A stretch of 39,674 bases of DNA from CAZQRP01 sp964596125 (GTDB lineage: Bacteria > Chloroflexota > Dehalococcoidia > GIF9 > UBA5629). Each line of letters begins with the position of its first letter. Position 1 is the first letter of the stretch. Below are positions 29,555-36,555 of this stretch, one piece after another. The position numbers and the translations under genes were made by a program. The stretch spans positions 1 to 39,674 of the forward strand of contig CAZQRP010000028.1 in assembly GCA_964596125.1 (NCBI GenBank), written 5' to 3'. The notes beneath the pieces were generated by a model, which was not told the origin of the DNA, made no database searches, and saw nothing but the letters and a program-made list of their open reading frames with translations.

Positions 29555-32209
29555 TTACTCACTACTCTCGCTTATGTACTTCTCGGGGTTCTGGTCAAAG
29601 GCCTTTTTACAGCCTACAGCACAGAAGTAGTATTTCTTTCCTTTGTACTCGGAGGTTGCCGCTGCCTGGTTCTCCTCCACTACCATTTTGCATACTGGAT
29701 CGATAGCCATTTGAACACCTCCCGTTATTTGAACTGATCTCGCCGGTTTAAATCCTCTCAAACGCAGTGAGTTGGATACCACAGTGATAGAACTTGCAGC
29801 CATGGCTGCTGCCGCTATAATTGGATTCAAGAAACCGTAGTTGCCCAGAATAAACTGGAGCCCGAGCGGGACACCATGACGTCCGAATACGAGATATAAT
29901 ATCCCTGCTGCAACGGGAATAAGAGCCGTGTTATAGAAGAACGCCCAGAAAAGGTTCTGTTTGATTGTCCTCATGGTGCGTCTGCTGAGCGATATGGCAG
30001 TTACGATTCCCATCAAGTCTCCACTTACAAGCGTAATCTCTCCGGTTTCCATGGCAACATCGGTTCCTGTCCCGATAGCAATACCGACATCGGCCTGAGC
30101 TAAGGCCGGAGCATCGTTTATCCCATCACCGACCATAGCCACCACACTTCCCTGTTGCAATTTTTTTACTTCCCGGGCTTTGTGCTCGGGCAATACATCG
30201 GCGATGACACTGTCGATTCCTGCTTGCCGGGCAATGGCCTCAGCGGTACGCCGGTTGTCTCCGGTAATCATTATGGTTTCAATGCCCATTTTATGTAATG
30301 CCTGCACTGATTCCCTGGCATTCGGCTTAATTGTATCGGCCAGGGCGATGATTCCTGCTGTTCCACCATTTATGCTGAGGAACATGACAGTTTTACCCTC
30401 GCCGAAGAGTTTATCGGCTTTTTCTTCCAGTCCGTTTAAGGTAATTGCCCTGTCTTTCATTAAGCTGATGTTGCCCAACAGCAGCTTCTTCCCTTCGATT
30501 GTAGCTTCTACACCGTGTCCCGGGATAGCAATAAAATCTGAGGGTTGGGATATCTCCAGTTTCTGCTCTAAGGCAGCCTTGACTATAGCCTCACCCAATG
30601 GATGTTCTGAAGAACGCTCAGCCGAAGCGGCCAGCCGTAAAACCTCCTCTTTAGAAGTAGAGGATTCAGCTATAATATCGGTTACCTGTGGTTCACCACT
30701 GGTCAGAGTGCCCGTTTTATCCAGAAGCACTGATTTAATTTGTTGAGATCTTTCCAGTGCTTCGCCGCTCCTGATGAGTACACCATGCTCAGCACCTTTA
30801 CCTGTGCCTACCATAATAGCCGTTGGAGTAGCCAGCCCCAGTGCACAGGGACATGCGATGATAAGCACTGCCACGAAGTTGAGGATAGCAAAGGTGAGAG
30901 CTGGCGATGGGCCGACAAAGTACCAGACTATGAAGGTAATAATAGCTATACCAATGACTATGGGCACAAAATAGCTTGCAATAACATCAGCCAGACGCTG
31001 AATAGGAGCTTTGCTCCCCTGTGCTTCATCTACCAATCTGATGATCCGGGCTAATGTCGTATCCTTGCCCACCCTGGTTGCCTCGAACTTAAAGCTGCCC
31101 ATTTTATTGATAGTGGCACCGATAACCTCATCACCTGTTTTTTTCTCCACCGGGATGCTCTCACCGGTAATCATAGACTCATCAATACTGGAATATCCTT
31201 CCCGGACTACACCATCGACAGGCACTCTCTCTCCCGGGTGAACTATGACAATATCACCAACCTGGACATCCTCTATGGGGACTGTTCTCTCTTCGCCGTC
31301 ACGGACGATCAAAGCGGTCTTGGGATTAAGACCAATGAGTCTCTTGATCGCTTCCGATGTCTGACCTTTAGCCCGGGATTCCAGGAAGCGACCAAGCAGG
31401 ATAAGGGCAATGATCATAGCAGAAGTATCGAAGTAGAGGCCGAGCTCTATCTCTGCGGTGGCAAAGAGGTTGGGAAAGAGAACGGCCATCATGCTATAGA
31501 GGTAAGCTGCTGAGGTGCCTAGAGCAATTAGTGTATTCATGTCTGCGGTCTTGTGACGTAGTGCTCCCCATGCTCCTCGATAAAATCGCAAGCCTGCCCA
31601 GAACTGTACCGGTGTGGCGAGCAACCACATCAGATACGGTTTTCCGATGAAAGATGGGCCCCAACCCAAAGCCATGATTGAAACGGCAATAACGGCAGCA
31701 AAAATGAATCTGTTCCTTATGTTTCGGATCTCCCTCTGAGACGCAGAAGTTATGTCTTCAAGGATCTCTGTTTCGGCTCCCAATTCATAGCCGGCTTCTT
31801 TCACCGCCTGTCGCAGATCGGTGAACTTAACGTCTTCCGTATATTCTACTGTTGCTTTCTCAGAGGCAAGATTGACACTGGCTGAAATGACACCAGGCAC
31901 ACCGGACAGGGCATCCTCGACCCTGGCGACACAAGATGCACAGGTCATTCCACTGACAGGAAAGATGGACTTTTTGGCCGCCGTCCCATAGCCCAGTTGA
32001 GAGATAGTGTCTGTAATCTTAGTGTGGTCTGTCCTGTCGGGATCATACTCAACGTATGCCTCCTCTGAGGCAAAGTTTACGTTGGCCCGCTCCACGCCGG
32101 GTGTCTCAGCCAGTCCCTTCTCAATGGTAGCGGCACAGGTAGTACAGGTCATCCCGGTTATATGAATACGGGCTTTCTTTGATTTTTCGGAATTTATGGA
32201 TTTTGCCAT
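29555..32209 (-). CDS. copA: Copper-transporting P1B ATPase with C-terminal YHS domain
   Basis: This 884-residue copper exporter has two N-terminal heavy-metal-associated domains (Cys22/Cys25 in GMTCTTC; Cys89/Cys92 in GMTCASC), membrane helices, the TGES actuator loop (TGESIPVEK), the ion-binding Cys452-Pro-Cys454, phosphorylated Asp496 in DKTGT, and the SEHPLGEAI and GDGINDAPALAQADVG motifs. It would move Cu(I) out of the cytosol. The unusual part is a C-terminal YHS domain (about 834-884; Cys840, Cys863, Cys867) joined by ITGGVQ. This linker is encoded by a ribosome-binding site, so the YHS part may also be translated alone. The gene follows the flavin reductase-rubredoxin gene by 40 bases. 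Confidence 0.95.
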   Translation of the reverse strand: MAKSINSEKSKKARIHITGMTCTTCAATIEKGLAETPGVERANVNFASEEAYVEYDPDRTDHTKITDTISQLGYGTAAKKSIFPVSGMTCASCVARVEDALSGVPGVISASVNLASEKATVEYTEDVKFTDLRQAVKEAGYELGAETEILEDITSASQREIRNIRNRFIFAAVIAVSIMALGWGPSFIGKPYLMWLLATPVQFWAGLRFYRGAWGALRHKTADMNTLIALGTSAAYLYSMMAVLFPNLFATAEIELGLYFDTSAMIIALILLGRFLESRAKGQTSEAIKRLIGLNPKTALIVRDGEERTVPIEDVQVGDIVIVHPGERVPVDGVVREGYSSIDESMITGESIPVEKKTGDEVIGATINKMGSFKFEATRVGKDTTLARIIRLVDEAQGSKAPIQRLADVIASYFVPIVIGIAIITFIVWYFVGPSPALTFAILNFVAVLIIACPCALGLATPTAIMVGTGKGAEHGVLIRSGEALERSQQIKSVLLDKTGTLTSGEPQVTDIIAESSTSKEEVLRLAASAERSSEHPLGEAIVKAALEQKLEISQPSDFIAIPGHGVEATIEGKKLLLGNISLMKDRAITLNGLEEKADKLFGEGKTVMFLSINGGTAGIIALADTIKPNARESVQALHKMGIETIMITGDNRRTAEAIARQAGIDSVIADVLPEHKAREVKKLQQGSVVAMVGDGINDAPALAQADVGIAIGTGTDVAMETGEITLVSGDLMGIVTAISLSRRTMRTIKQNLFWAFFYNTALIPVAAGILYLVFGRHGVPLGLQFILGNYGFLNPIIAAAAMAASSITVVSNSLRLRGFKPARSVQITGGVQMAIDPVCKMVVEENQAAATSEYKGKKYYFCAVGCKKAFDQNPEKYISESSE
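29708..29723 (-). promoter_or_regulatory. Internal ribosome-binding site and ATG at the CopA-YHS joint
   Basis: On the minus strand GGGAGGTG is followed by an in-frame ATG (29710-29708), with 7 bases between GGAGG and the ATG. Initiation here would give a free 51-residue YHS protein (29710-29555). The site coincides exactly with the domain boundary, codon 834 of the ATPase gene. Confidence 0.55.
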
Positions 32210-32249
32210 TATAGATACCTGTGGAGTAGCTTAATAGCGAAACCTGCTA

Positions 32250-32936
32250 TTACTCTACTTTTTCAAACTGGTCCTTGCTTGCACCGCAAATAGGACATAC
32301 CCAGTCGTCCGGTATTTCTTCGAAAGGCGTTCCCGGTTTTATAGCTCCATCAGGGTCGCCTAACTCAGGATCATAGATATAGCCACAAATAGTGCATTTA
32401 TATGTAGCCATTTTTGTTTTCTCCTCCATTTTTTCTTCGACATAACTGGGAGCGGTTTTGGGAGTAGTACCTCTTTTAACCTGATGATAATAGGCATAGG
32501 TCATGGGTTCGCCTTCTTGAATGACATCCGCCGCTGTAAGCTCTCCTATAAAGAGAGTATGGGTTCCGACATTCAGTTTATCGGTTACCTTAGTTTCAAT
32601 GTATGCCAGGGCATTATCAAGCACTATAGGAAGTTGGTTTTCACTGAGTTTATAATTGACTGCTTCAAGCTTATTTACATCCCTTCCACATCTGAAACCA
32701 AAGTCACCAATGAAGGAAAGTGGCGTGTCCTTGGACAATATTGAGACGTTGAAAACATTGCTATCTATGATAAACTCATGAGTATAATTGTTCTTATTGA
32801 TTGCCACCGCAAGCTTGACGGGCTCCGAACAGACCTGAATTACCGTATTGGCAATCTGACCATTTAGTTTTTCTCCTTTTCTGGAACAGACTAAATATAG
32901 GCCATAGCTTAGATAGTAAAGAGCTTTCGTATTCAT
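32250..32936 (-). CDS. Flavin reductase-rubredoxin fusion (Hrb-like)
   Basis: This 228-residue protein has an N-terminal flavin-reductase-like FMN-binding domain (about 1-155, SYGLYLVCSRKGEKLNGQIANT) and a C-terminal rubredoxin (about 176-228) with YKCTICGYIYDPELGDP and WVCPICGASKDQFE. The layout is that of the high-molecular-weight rubredoxin of Moorella, which carries electrons from NADH to a flavodiiron oxygen/NO reductase. No flavodiiron gene is in this window; the rubrerythrin encoded upstream is a possible electron acceptor. An internal GGAGGAG and ATG precede the rubredoxin domain. The ATG of the full protein follows GCGAGGTAAA. Confidence 0.92.
   Translation of the reverse strand: MNTKALYYLSYGLYLVCSRKGEKLNGQIANTVIQVCSEPVKLAVAINKNNYTHEFIIDSNVFNVSILSKDTPLSFIGDFGFRCGRDVNKLEAVNYKLSENQLPIVLDNALAYIETKVTDKLNVGTHTLFIGELTAADVIQEGEPMTYAYYHQVKRGTTPKTAPSYVEEKMEEKTKMATYKCTICGYIYDPELGDPDGAIKPGTPFEEIPDDWVCPICGASKDQFEKVE
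32409..32427 (-). promoter_or_regulatory. Internal ribosome-binding site and ATG before the rubredoxin domain
   Basis: GGAGGAG (minus strand, 32427-32421) lies 9 bases before an in-frame ATG at 32411-32409. Initiation there would make a 53-residue protein that is exactly a stand-alone rubredoxin (MATYKCTICG to the stop). Confidence 0.5.
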
Positions 32937-33025
32937 TTTACCTCGCTGTTTTTTATAATATTTTGTCCTACAGTAACTATATCGGATATCTTTTCTTGTT
33001 GTTCTTTATTGCGATTAATAATGTA

Positions 33026-33054
33026 CTATTAAGAATACCGGTCTATCTTAATAG
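33026..33054. repeat. Perfect 9-bp inverted repeat between rubrerythrin and Hrb-like genes
   Basis: CTATTAAGA (33026-33034) and TCTTAATAG (33046-33054) are perfectly complementary around an 11-base loop containing ACCGGT. No T run follows on either strand, so an mRNA-stabilising hairpin or an operator is more likely than an intrinsic terminator. The surrounding gap 32937-33059 holds no gene. Confidence 0.5.
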
Positions 33055-33059
33055 CCTAT

Positions 33060-33590
33060 CTAGCCTCCATCCAAAGAGTGGTGCTCGGTCTTGGTGAAAT
33101 AACCTACCGGATCGATAAGGTATTCCCTGTAGTCAACCAGAGCCATGTAATGCCCCCTCTCTTCTGATGCCAAAGCTTCATAGAACTTTCTTTCTGCATC
33201 ATAGACTGCGTTTTTGCTCTGGCTTTCATAGAAATCCCGTGTTTTATTTTCCATTTCCATAGCTTTAGCTATAGAATCGAGCTCACCCGGAGCTGCTTTT
33301 ACGCTGCGGTCGGCTGGGTCCATTGCCTGGGAGAATAACGTTTGCAGTCTTACCCCTTTGCCGGGCTTGATTTCAATGTCAGGCCAGGCTTCCCTGTTCT
33401 TAATAGCCGTATATATTTGTTCAAACCTCTGTCGATGTTTGTCCTCCTCTCCAGCCAACCATTCAAAAAGTTCTCTGCCCACCTTGTTGTTGCTTTCTTG
33501 GCTGGCTTTCTGGTAGTATTTCTTGCCATCTATTTCCATTTGAATAGCGAATTGTAATCCCTCTATAGTTTTTACCTGTTCGTTTTCCAT
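33060..33590 (-). CDS. Rubrerythrin-like ferritin-family protein
   Basis: This 176-residue di-iron four-helix protein has IQMEIDGKKYYQKAS, LAGEEDKHRQRFEQI, AMEMENKTRDFYESQ and LASEERGHYMALVDY supplying the E, ExxH, E, ExxH ligands. It lacks the C-terminal rubredoxin domain of classical rubrerythrin. The flavin reductase-rubredoxin gene downstream may supply that function. It probably reduces hydrogen peroxide. I start it at ATG 33590, with AGAGGGCAAG directly upstream. The frame opens five residues earlier at a TTG, but those codons are the ribosome-binding site. Confidence 0.9.
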   Translation of the reverse strand: MENEQVKTIEGLQFAIQMEIDGKKYYQKASQESNNKVGRELFEWLAGEEDKHRQRFEQIYTAIKNREAWPDIEIKPGKGVRLQTLFSQAMDPADRSVKAAPGELDSIAKAMEMENKTRDFYESQSKNAVYDAERKFYEALASEERGHYMALVDYREYLIDPVGYFTKTEHHSLDGG

Positions 33591-33605
33591 CTTGCCCTCT
33601 TTCAA

Positions 33606-33635
33606 AGTATGAGACCTGATATTTCATTAAGTCAA
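33606..33635 (-). promoter_or_regulatory. Candidate promoter for the rubrerythrin-like gene
   Basis: TTGACT (minus strand, 33635-33630) and CATACT (33611-33606) are 18 bases apart, close upstream of the rubrerythrin start at 33590. The -10 is only a 4 of 6 match and the leader would be very short. Confidence 0.3.
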
Positions 33636-33673
33636 TACTATTTTACAACCGTCTTAAAGTAGCGGGTATCATT

Positions 33674-33907
33674 TCATTCATGTGTTTTTTTTACGTATAC
33701 CTTAATTTCTCCTCCCTCCTCTTCCACTCCCAGAAACTCATGTCCAGTGCTCTTGCACCAGGCTGGCATGTCTTGCTTTATCCCCTTGTCATCGGCTATT
33801 ATCTCAAGGATTTCTCCTTTATTCAGTTGCTTTATTTTTTCCGAAGTCTTGACAATGGGCATAGGGCAGTAGAGACCAACACAGTCCAGACTTTGATCTG
33901 CCTTCAT
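33674..33907 (-). CDS. tusA: TusA-family sulfur carrier protein
   Basis: This 77-residue protein of the TusA/SirA family has the Cys14-Pro-x-Pro motif in LDCVGLYCPMPIVKT and a second cysteine at position 9. TusA proteins carry a persulfide on the CPxP cysteine and pass it to DsrE-type or other acceptors. Here the DsrE-like gene lies 34 bases upstream, a common pairing. The ATG follows AAGGAGAATGAG. It may accept sulfur from the rhodaneses of this block and feed tRNA thiolation, cofactor or Fe-S assembly; the acceptor is not known. Confidence 0.94.
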   Translation of the reverse strand: MKADQSLDCVGLYCPMPIVKTSEKIKQLNKGEILEIIADDKGIKQDMPAWCKSTGHEFLGVEEEGGEIKVYVKKTHE

Positions 33908-33941
33908 CTCATTCTCCTTGATCTGCTTAACTTATAATTGG

Positions 33942-34424
33942 TTAGATAAATAGGGTTATTTTTGACTCGCGTGCTTCGCCCAGGAAGTAAGCGGCACCAG
34001 TCAAACTCTCAACTTCGCTGCGAAAGGCATCTTCTTCAAGGCCCATCAGTCCGCACGAAGTTGTACATGCTATGAGTTTAACTCCCATTTGGTGGGCCAT
34101 AATGATGAACTCCTCAATAGAAGGCATATTAATCTGTTTCATCAGACGTTTTATCATCCAGGTACCCGGACCGAGCATATTGAACCTGGAAAGTTTTAGA
34201 CGGTGGGAGCCGCCACGATTCATGAAATTAAGCATGTTTTGCATGAGGTTTTTACCTTTGATTCTCCCGGTGTTTTTCTTAATTATATTCAATCCCCAGA
34301 AGTTGAAGAACATGGTGACATCCATCCCCATGCTGGCGCCAGTGGTGGCAATCATGAATCCTGCCAGAGCTTTGTCCAGGTCTCCGCTGTACATCACAAT
34401 GGTCAGTTTTTCCTTGTCGGCCAT
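33942..34424 (-). CDS. DsrE/DsrF-like (DsrE2-type) sulfur-transfer protein
   Basis: This 160-residue protein resembles the DsrE2/peroxiredoxin-like (COG2210) group. It begins KLTIVMYSGDLDKALAGFMIATTGASMGMDV (shown split: MYSGDLDKALAGFMIA, GASMGMDV), has a hydrophobic middle FFNFWGLNII, and has a candidate sulfur-binding cysteine pair in LIACTTSCGLMGL. DsrE2 proteins exchange persulfide with TusA. The frame extends 11 residues further upstream into the zinc-ribbon gene, but I choose the ATG at 34424, where the family similarity begins and GAGGAAGAG lies upstream. Confidence 0.88.
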   Translation of the reverse strand: MADKEKLTIVMYSGDLDKALAGFMIATTGASMGMDVTMFFNFWGLNIIKKNTGRIKGKNLMQNMLNFMNRGGSHRLKLSRFNMLGPGTWMIKRLMKQINMPSIEEFIIMAHQMGVKLIACTTSCGLMGLEEDAFRSEVESLTGAAYFLGEARESKITLFI

Positions 34425-34435
34425 TTCTCTCTTCC

Positions 34436-34633
34436 TCAGCTCAATGGGGCGCCGCACTTAGGGCAATTCTTAGCTTCCCTATCGAGCACTGTAATCCCAC
34501 ATTCAAGGCAGCGGAGGAATACAACTCCACAGGCCTGACAGAGGGGAGAACTGGAGATAACCATCTCCTCTTCACAGTAAGGACAAACGCATCTTCCTTC
34601 ATTCTGTTTCGCAGCTTTCATCTTCTTCTTCAT
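34436..34633 (-). CDS. Small zinc-ribbon protein with four CxxC motifs
   Basis: This 65-residue protein has four CxxC knuckles: CPYC, CQAC, CLEC and CPKC, enough for two zinc-ribbon or rubredoxin-like sites. The N-terminus is basic (MKKKMKAAKQ). I do not recognise a named family. The gene overlaps the end of iscU by 35 bases in another frame. The ATG at 34633 has AAAAGGAGAAG upstream, inside iscU. Its position between iscU and the DsrE-like gene suggests a part in sulfur or Fe-S handling, which is inference. Confidence 0.82.
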   Translation of the reverse strand: MKKKMKAAKQNEGRCVCPYCEEEMVISSSPLCQACGVVFLRCLECGITVLDREAKNCPKCGAPLS

Positions 34634-35042
34634 CTTCTTCTCCTTTTTCCTTTAGACCTTTTATTGTAATTTTCTTTTTAGTGGCGTAGTCGCGAAGTGC
34701 CTTCTGTAACGCCTGAGCCCCGAGATTGGAACAGTGCAACTTGTTTTTAGGCAGGCCGTCCAGTTGCTGGGCGACCAGGCTGGGAGTTATCTTTGCAGCT
34801 TCCTCGAGGCTTTTACCCATTGCCATTTCGCTGGTTATGCTGGAGACGGCAATTGCAGCACCACAACCAAAGGTCTTAAATTTGACATCTTCAAGATGCT
34901 CGTCTTTTACCTTGATGTAAAAGGTCATCATGTCCCCGCAAACGGGATTGCCTACTTCGCCGATACCGTCGGCGTCTTCGATTTCCCCCACGTTTCGAGG
35001 ATTGGTAAAGTGGTCCATGACTTTTTCGCTATACAACGGCAT
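34599..35042 (-). CDS. iscU: IscU/NifU-type Fe-S scaffold protein
   Basis: This 147-residue scaffold on which Fe-S clusters are assembled has cluster ligands Cys35 (GNPVCGD, with Asp37), Cys60 (FGCGAAIAVSS) and Cys104 (KLHCSNLG, with His103). The core ends near residue 127. After it comes an acidic tail (EEDEEEDESCETE) that is unusual for the family and overlaps the start of the zinc-ribbon gene. It starts 6 bases downstream of the iscS stop, so the two are co-transcribed. Confidence 0.95.
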   Translation of the reverse strand: MPLYSEKVMDHFTNPRNVGEIEDADGIGEVGNPVCGDMMTFYIKVKDEHLEDVKFKTFGCGAAIAVSSITSEMAMGKSLEEAAKITPSLVAQQLDGLPKNKLHCSNLGAQALQKALRDYATKKKITIKGLKEKGEEDEEEDESCETE

Positions 35043-35048
35043 ATCGTT

Positions 35049-36245
35049 TCACCCCCTTTGTTCCTTAATGAATTTGGCATATAACGGTGACATTTGTCTC
35101 AATCTGTTGACGATGGGTGGTAATTTATCTACAACATAATCAATATCTTCCTCGCTACTATGCAGTCCAAGGCTGAAAAGCAAAGAACCCTGGGCAATCT
35201 CGTGGGGAATCCCCATGGCGATCAGGACATGTGAAGCTTTGAGAGCTCGGGAGGTGCAAGCCGAGCCGCTGGAGACAGCAATGCCCTGTGCGTTGAGCAT
35301 CATTAGCATGGCTTCGCCTTCAATGAACTCAATACAGAAGCTGGCATGGTGGGGAAGGCGTTGTGAAGGATGGCCGGTGAGACGAGAGTGATCGATTTTA
35401 GCCAGTATATCATTGATCAGCTTATCTCTGAGGTAAGATGATCTTTCTATACGAGAGGCCATGTCATTTTTAGCCAGTTCTGCTGCTTTACCCAGGCCGA
35501 CGATGGCCGGTACATTTTCAGTACCTGGTCTTCGCCCTCCTTCCTGTACCCCACCGTCCATCAGCGGAATAAGCCTGAGCCCTTTGCGTACCCATAAAGC
35601 ACCTGATCCCAGAGGGCCAAAAAACTGGTTCCCGGCCAGGCTCAAGGCGTCTACTCCCAGGCTTTTGGTGTTTACCGGTATATTGCCGGTGCTGGCGATA
35701 GCATCGGTATGAAAGACTATACCGGCCTCCTTAACCTTTTTACTTATCTCAGCAATCGGCTGAATGGTACCTACTTCTCCATTGGCGTGCATAATGGAAA
35801 CAAGGATCGTGTCCTTTCTTATATTTTTTACCACTTCATCGGGACTAATGAGCCCGTATTTATCGACCGGGACCAGCGAAAGTTCAAATCCAGCTTTTTC
35901 CAGGGTTCGAGCAGTATGCAGCACCGAGAAGTGTTCAATATCCGAGACGATTATATGTTTTCCCTTACCAGCATTGGCTTGAGCCAGCCCTTTGAGCGCA
36001 AGGTTATTGGCTTCACTACCGCTGGAAGTAAATATGATTTCTTCGGTAGTACCGTCAATAAGGGAGGCAACCTGCTCTCGAGCGTTCTCTATCGCCTCTC
36101 TGGCCCTATCACCCCAGGAGTGGATGGATTGAGGATTGCCGTAGACCTCCTCCAGATACGGTACCATCGTCTCCCGTACTTCCGGGAGTACCGGAGAGGC
36201 CGCGGTATAGTCAAGATAGACTTTTCTTTCAACCTTCATTTCCAA
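35049..36245 (-). CDS. iscS: IscS/NifS-like protein lacking the PLP lysine
   Basis: This 398-residue class V aminotransferase-fold protein is clearly in the IscS/NifS family (VYLDYTAASPV, SGSEANNLALKG, GGRRPGTENVPAIVG, and the loop cysteine Cys330 in SSGSACTSRA). However, the PLP-binding lysine is absent: the usual S-x-H-K-x-x-GP segment reads AGNQFFGPLGSGAL, with Asn206 and Gln207 (codon CAG at 35627-35625). Nearby PLP contacts also differ: Ala184 replaces the Gln of DAVQ, and Gly156 is in ANGEVG. It may be inactive as a desulfurase but still bind IscU. The likely start is TTG 36245, 7 bases after GAGGTGA; ATG 36239 is an alternative. Confidence 0.92.
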   Translation of the reverse strand: MEMKVERKVYLDYTAASPVLPEVRETMVPYLEEVYGNPQSIHSWGDRAREAIENAREQVASLIDGTTEEIIFTSSGSEANNLALKGLAQANAGKGKHIIVSDIEHFSVLHTARTLEKAGFELSLVPVDKYGLISPDEVVKNIRKDTILVSIMHANGEVGTIQPIAEISKKVKEAGIVFHTDAIASTGNIPVNTKSLGVDALSLAGNQFFGPLGSGALWVRKGLRLIPLMDGGVQEGGRRPGTENVPAIVGLGKAAELAKNDMASRIERSSYLRDKLINDILAKIDHSRLTGHPSQRLPHHASFCIEFIEGEAMLMMLNAQGIAVSSGSACTSRALKASHVLIAMGIPHEIAQGSLLFSLGLHSSEEDIDYVVDKLPPIVNRLRQMSPLYAKFIKEQRG

Positions 36246-36331
36246 ATGAAATTCACCTCTTTTCTCAATTAGAATTTTCTGAATTTATCCTTTGCCAAGT
36301 CAAAACAGCACTATAAGTATTCCATTCTTTG

Positions 36332-36344
36332 ACAATAGTATTGT
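36332..36344. promoter_or_regulatory. Perfect 13-base palindrome upstream of iscS
   Basis: ACAATA-G-TATTGT is perfectly palindromic and lies 87 bases before the iscS start, in the gap 36246-36407. It could be an operator for a Fur-family or Rrf2-type repressor, but it does not match the palindrome before perR. No convincing promoter is placed beside it. Confidence 0.3.
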
Positions 36345-36407
36345 TCCGGACCAGATTACCGGTAGCTATAAATAGTTCTGGATTCTGGTATTATACTGGC
36401 AGGCTAT

Positions 36408-36536
36408 TTATACCTTGCTGATTACCTCCATATCCTCGCCGCAGCAGACTATCGTGCCACCGCCTGCCTTTGTAACAGTTACTTCACTGCCACAGACATA
36501 ACAACGATATTGTTCACCTGCACTACTGACTGCCAT
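36408..36536 (-). CDS. Desulforedoxin-like iron protein, 42 residues
   Basis: This 42-residue protein carries the desulforedoxin domain: Cys12-Tyr-Val-Cys15 and the vicinal Cys31-Cys32, with the 16-residue spacing from Cys15 to Cys31 that matches desulforedoxin. The body reads GEQYRCYVCGSEV and AGGGTIVCCGEDMEVI. These cysteines bind one Fe in an FeS4 centre, and the domain is also the N-terminal part of desulfoferrodoxin-type superoxide reductases. The ATG at 36536 follows GGGAGGTGAA. It lies 19 bases downstream of a rubrerythrin-like gene, so it may be its electron donor. No superoxide reductase catalytic domain is present. Confidence 0.88.
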   Translation of the reverse strand: MAVSSAGEQYRCYVCGSEVTVTKAGGGTIVCCGEDMEVISKV

Positions 36537-36555
36537 TTCACCTCCCTTCTCCGGT

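Noticed and set aside
34425..34457. An 11-residue N-terminal extension of the DsrE-like protein
   Set aside because: It overlaps the zinc-ribbon gene and has no family similarity; the ATG at 34424 has a good upstream site.
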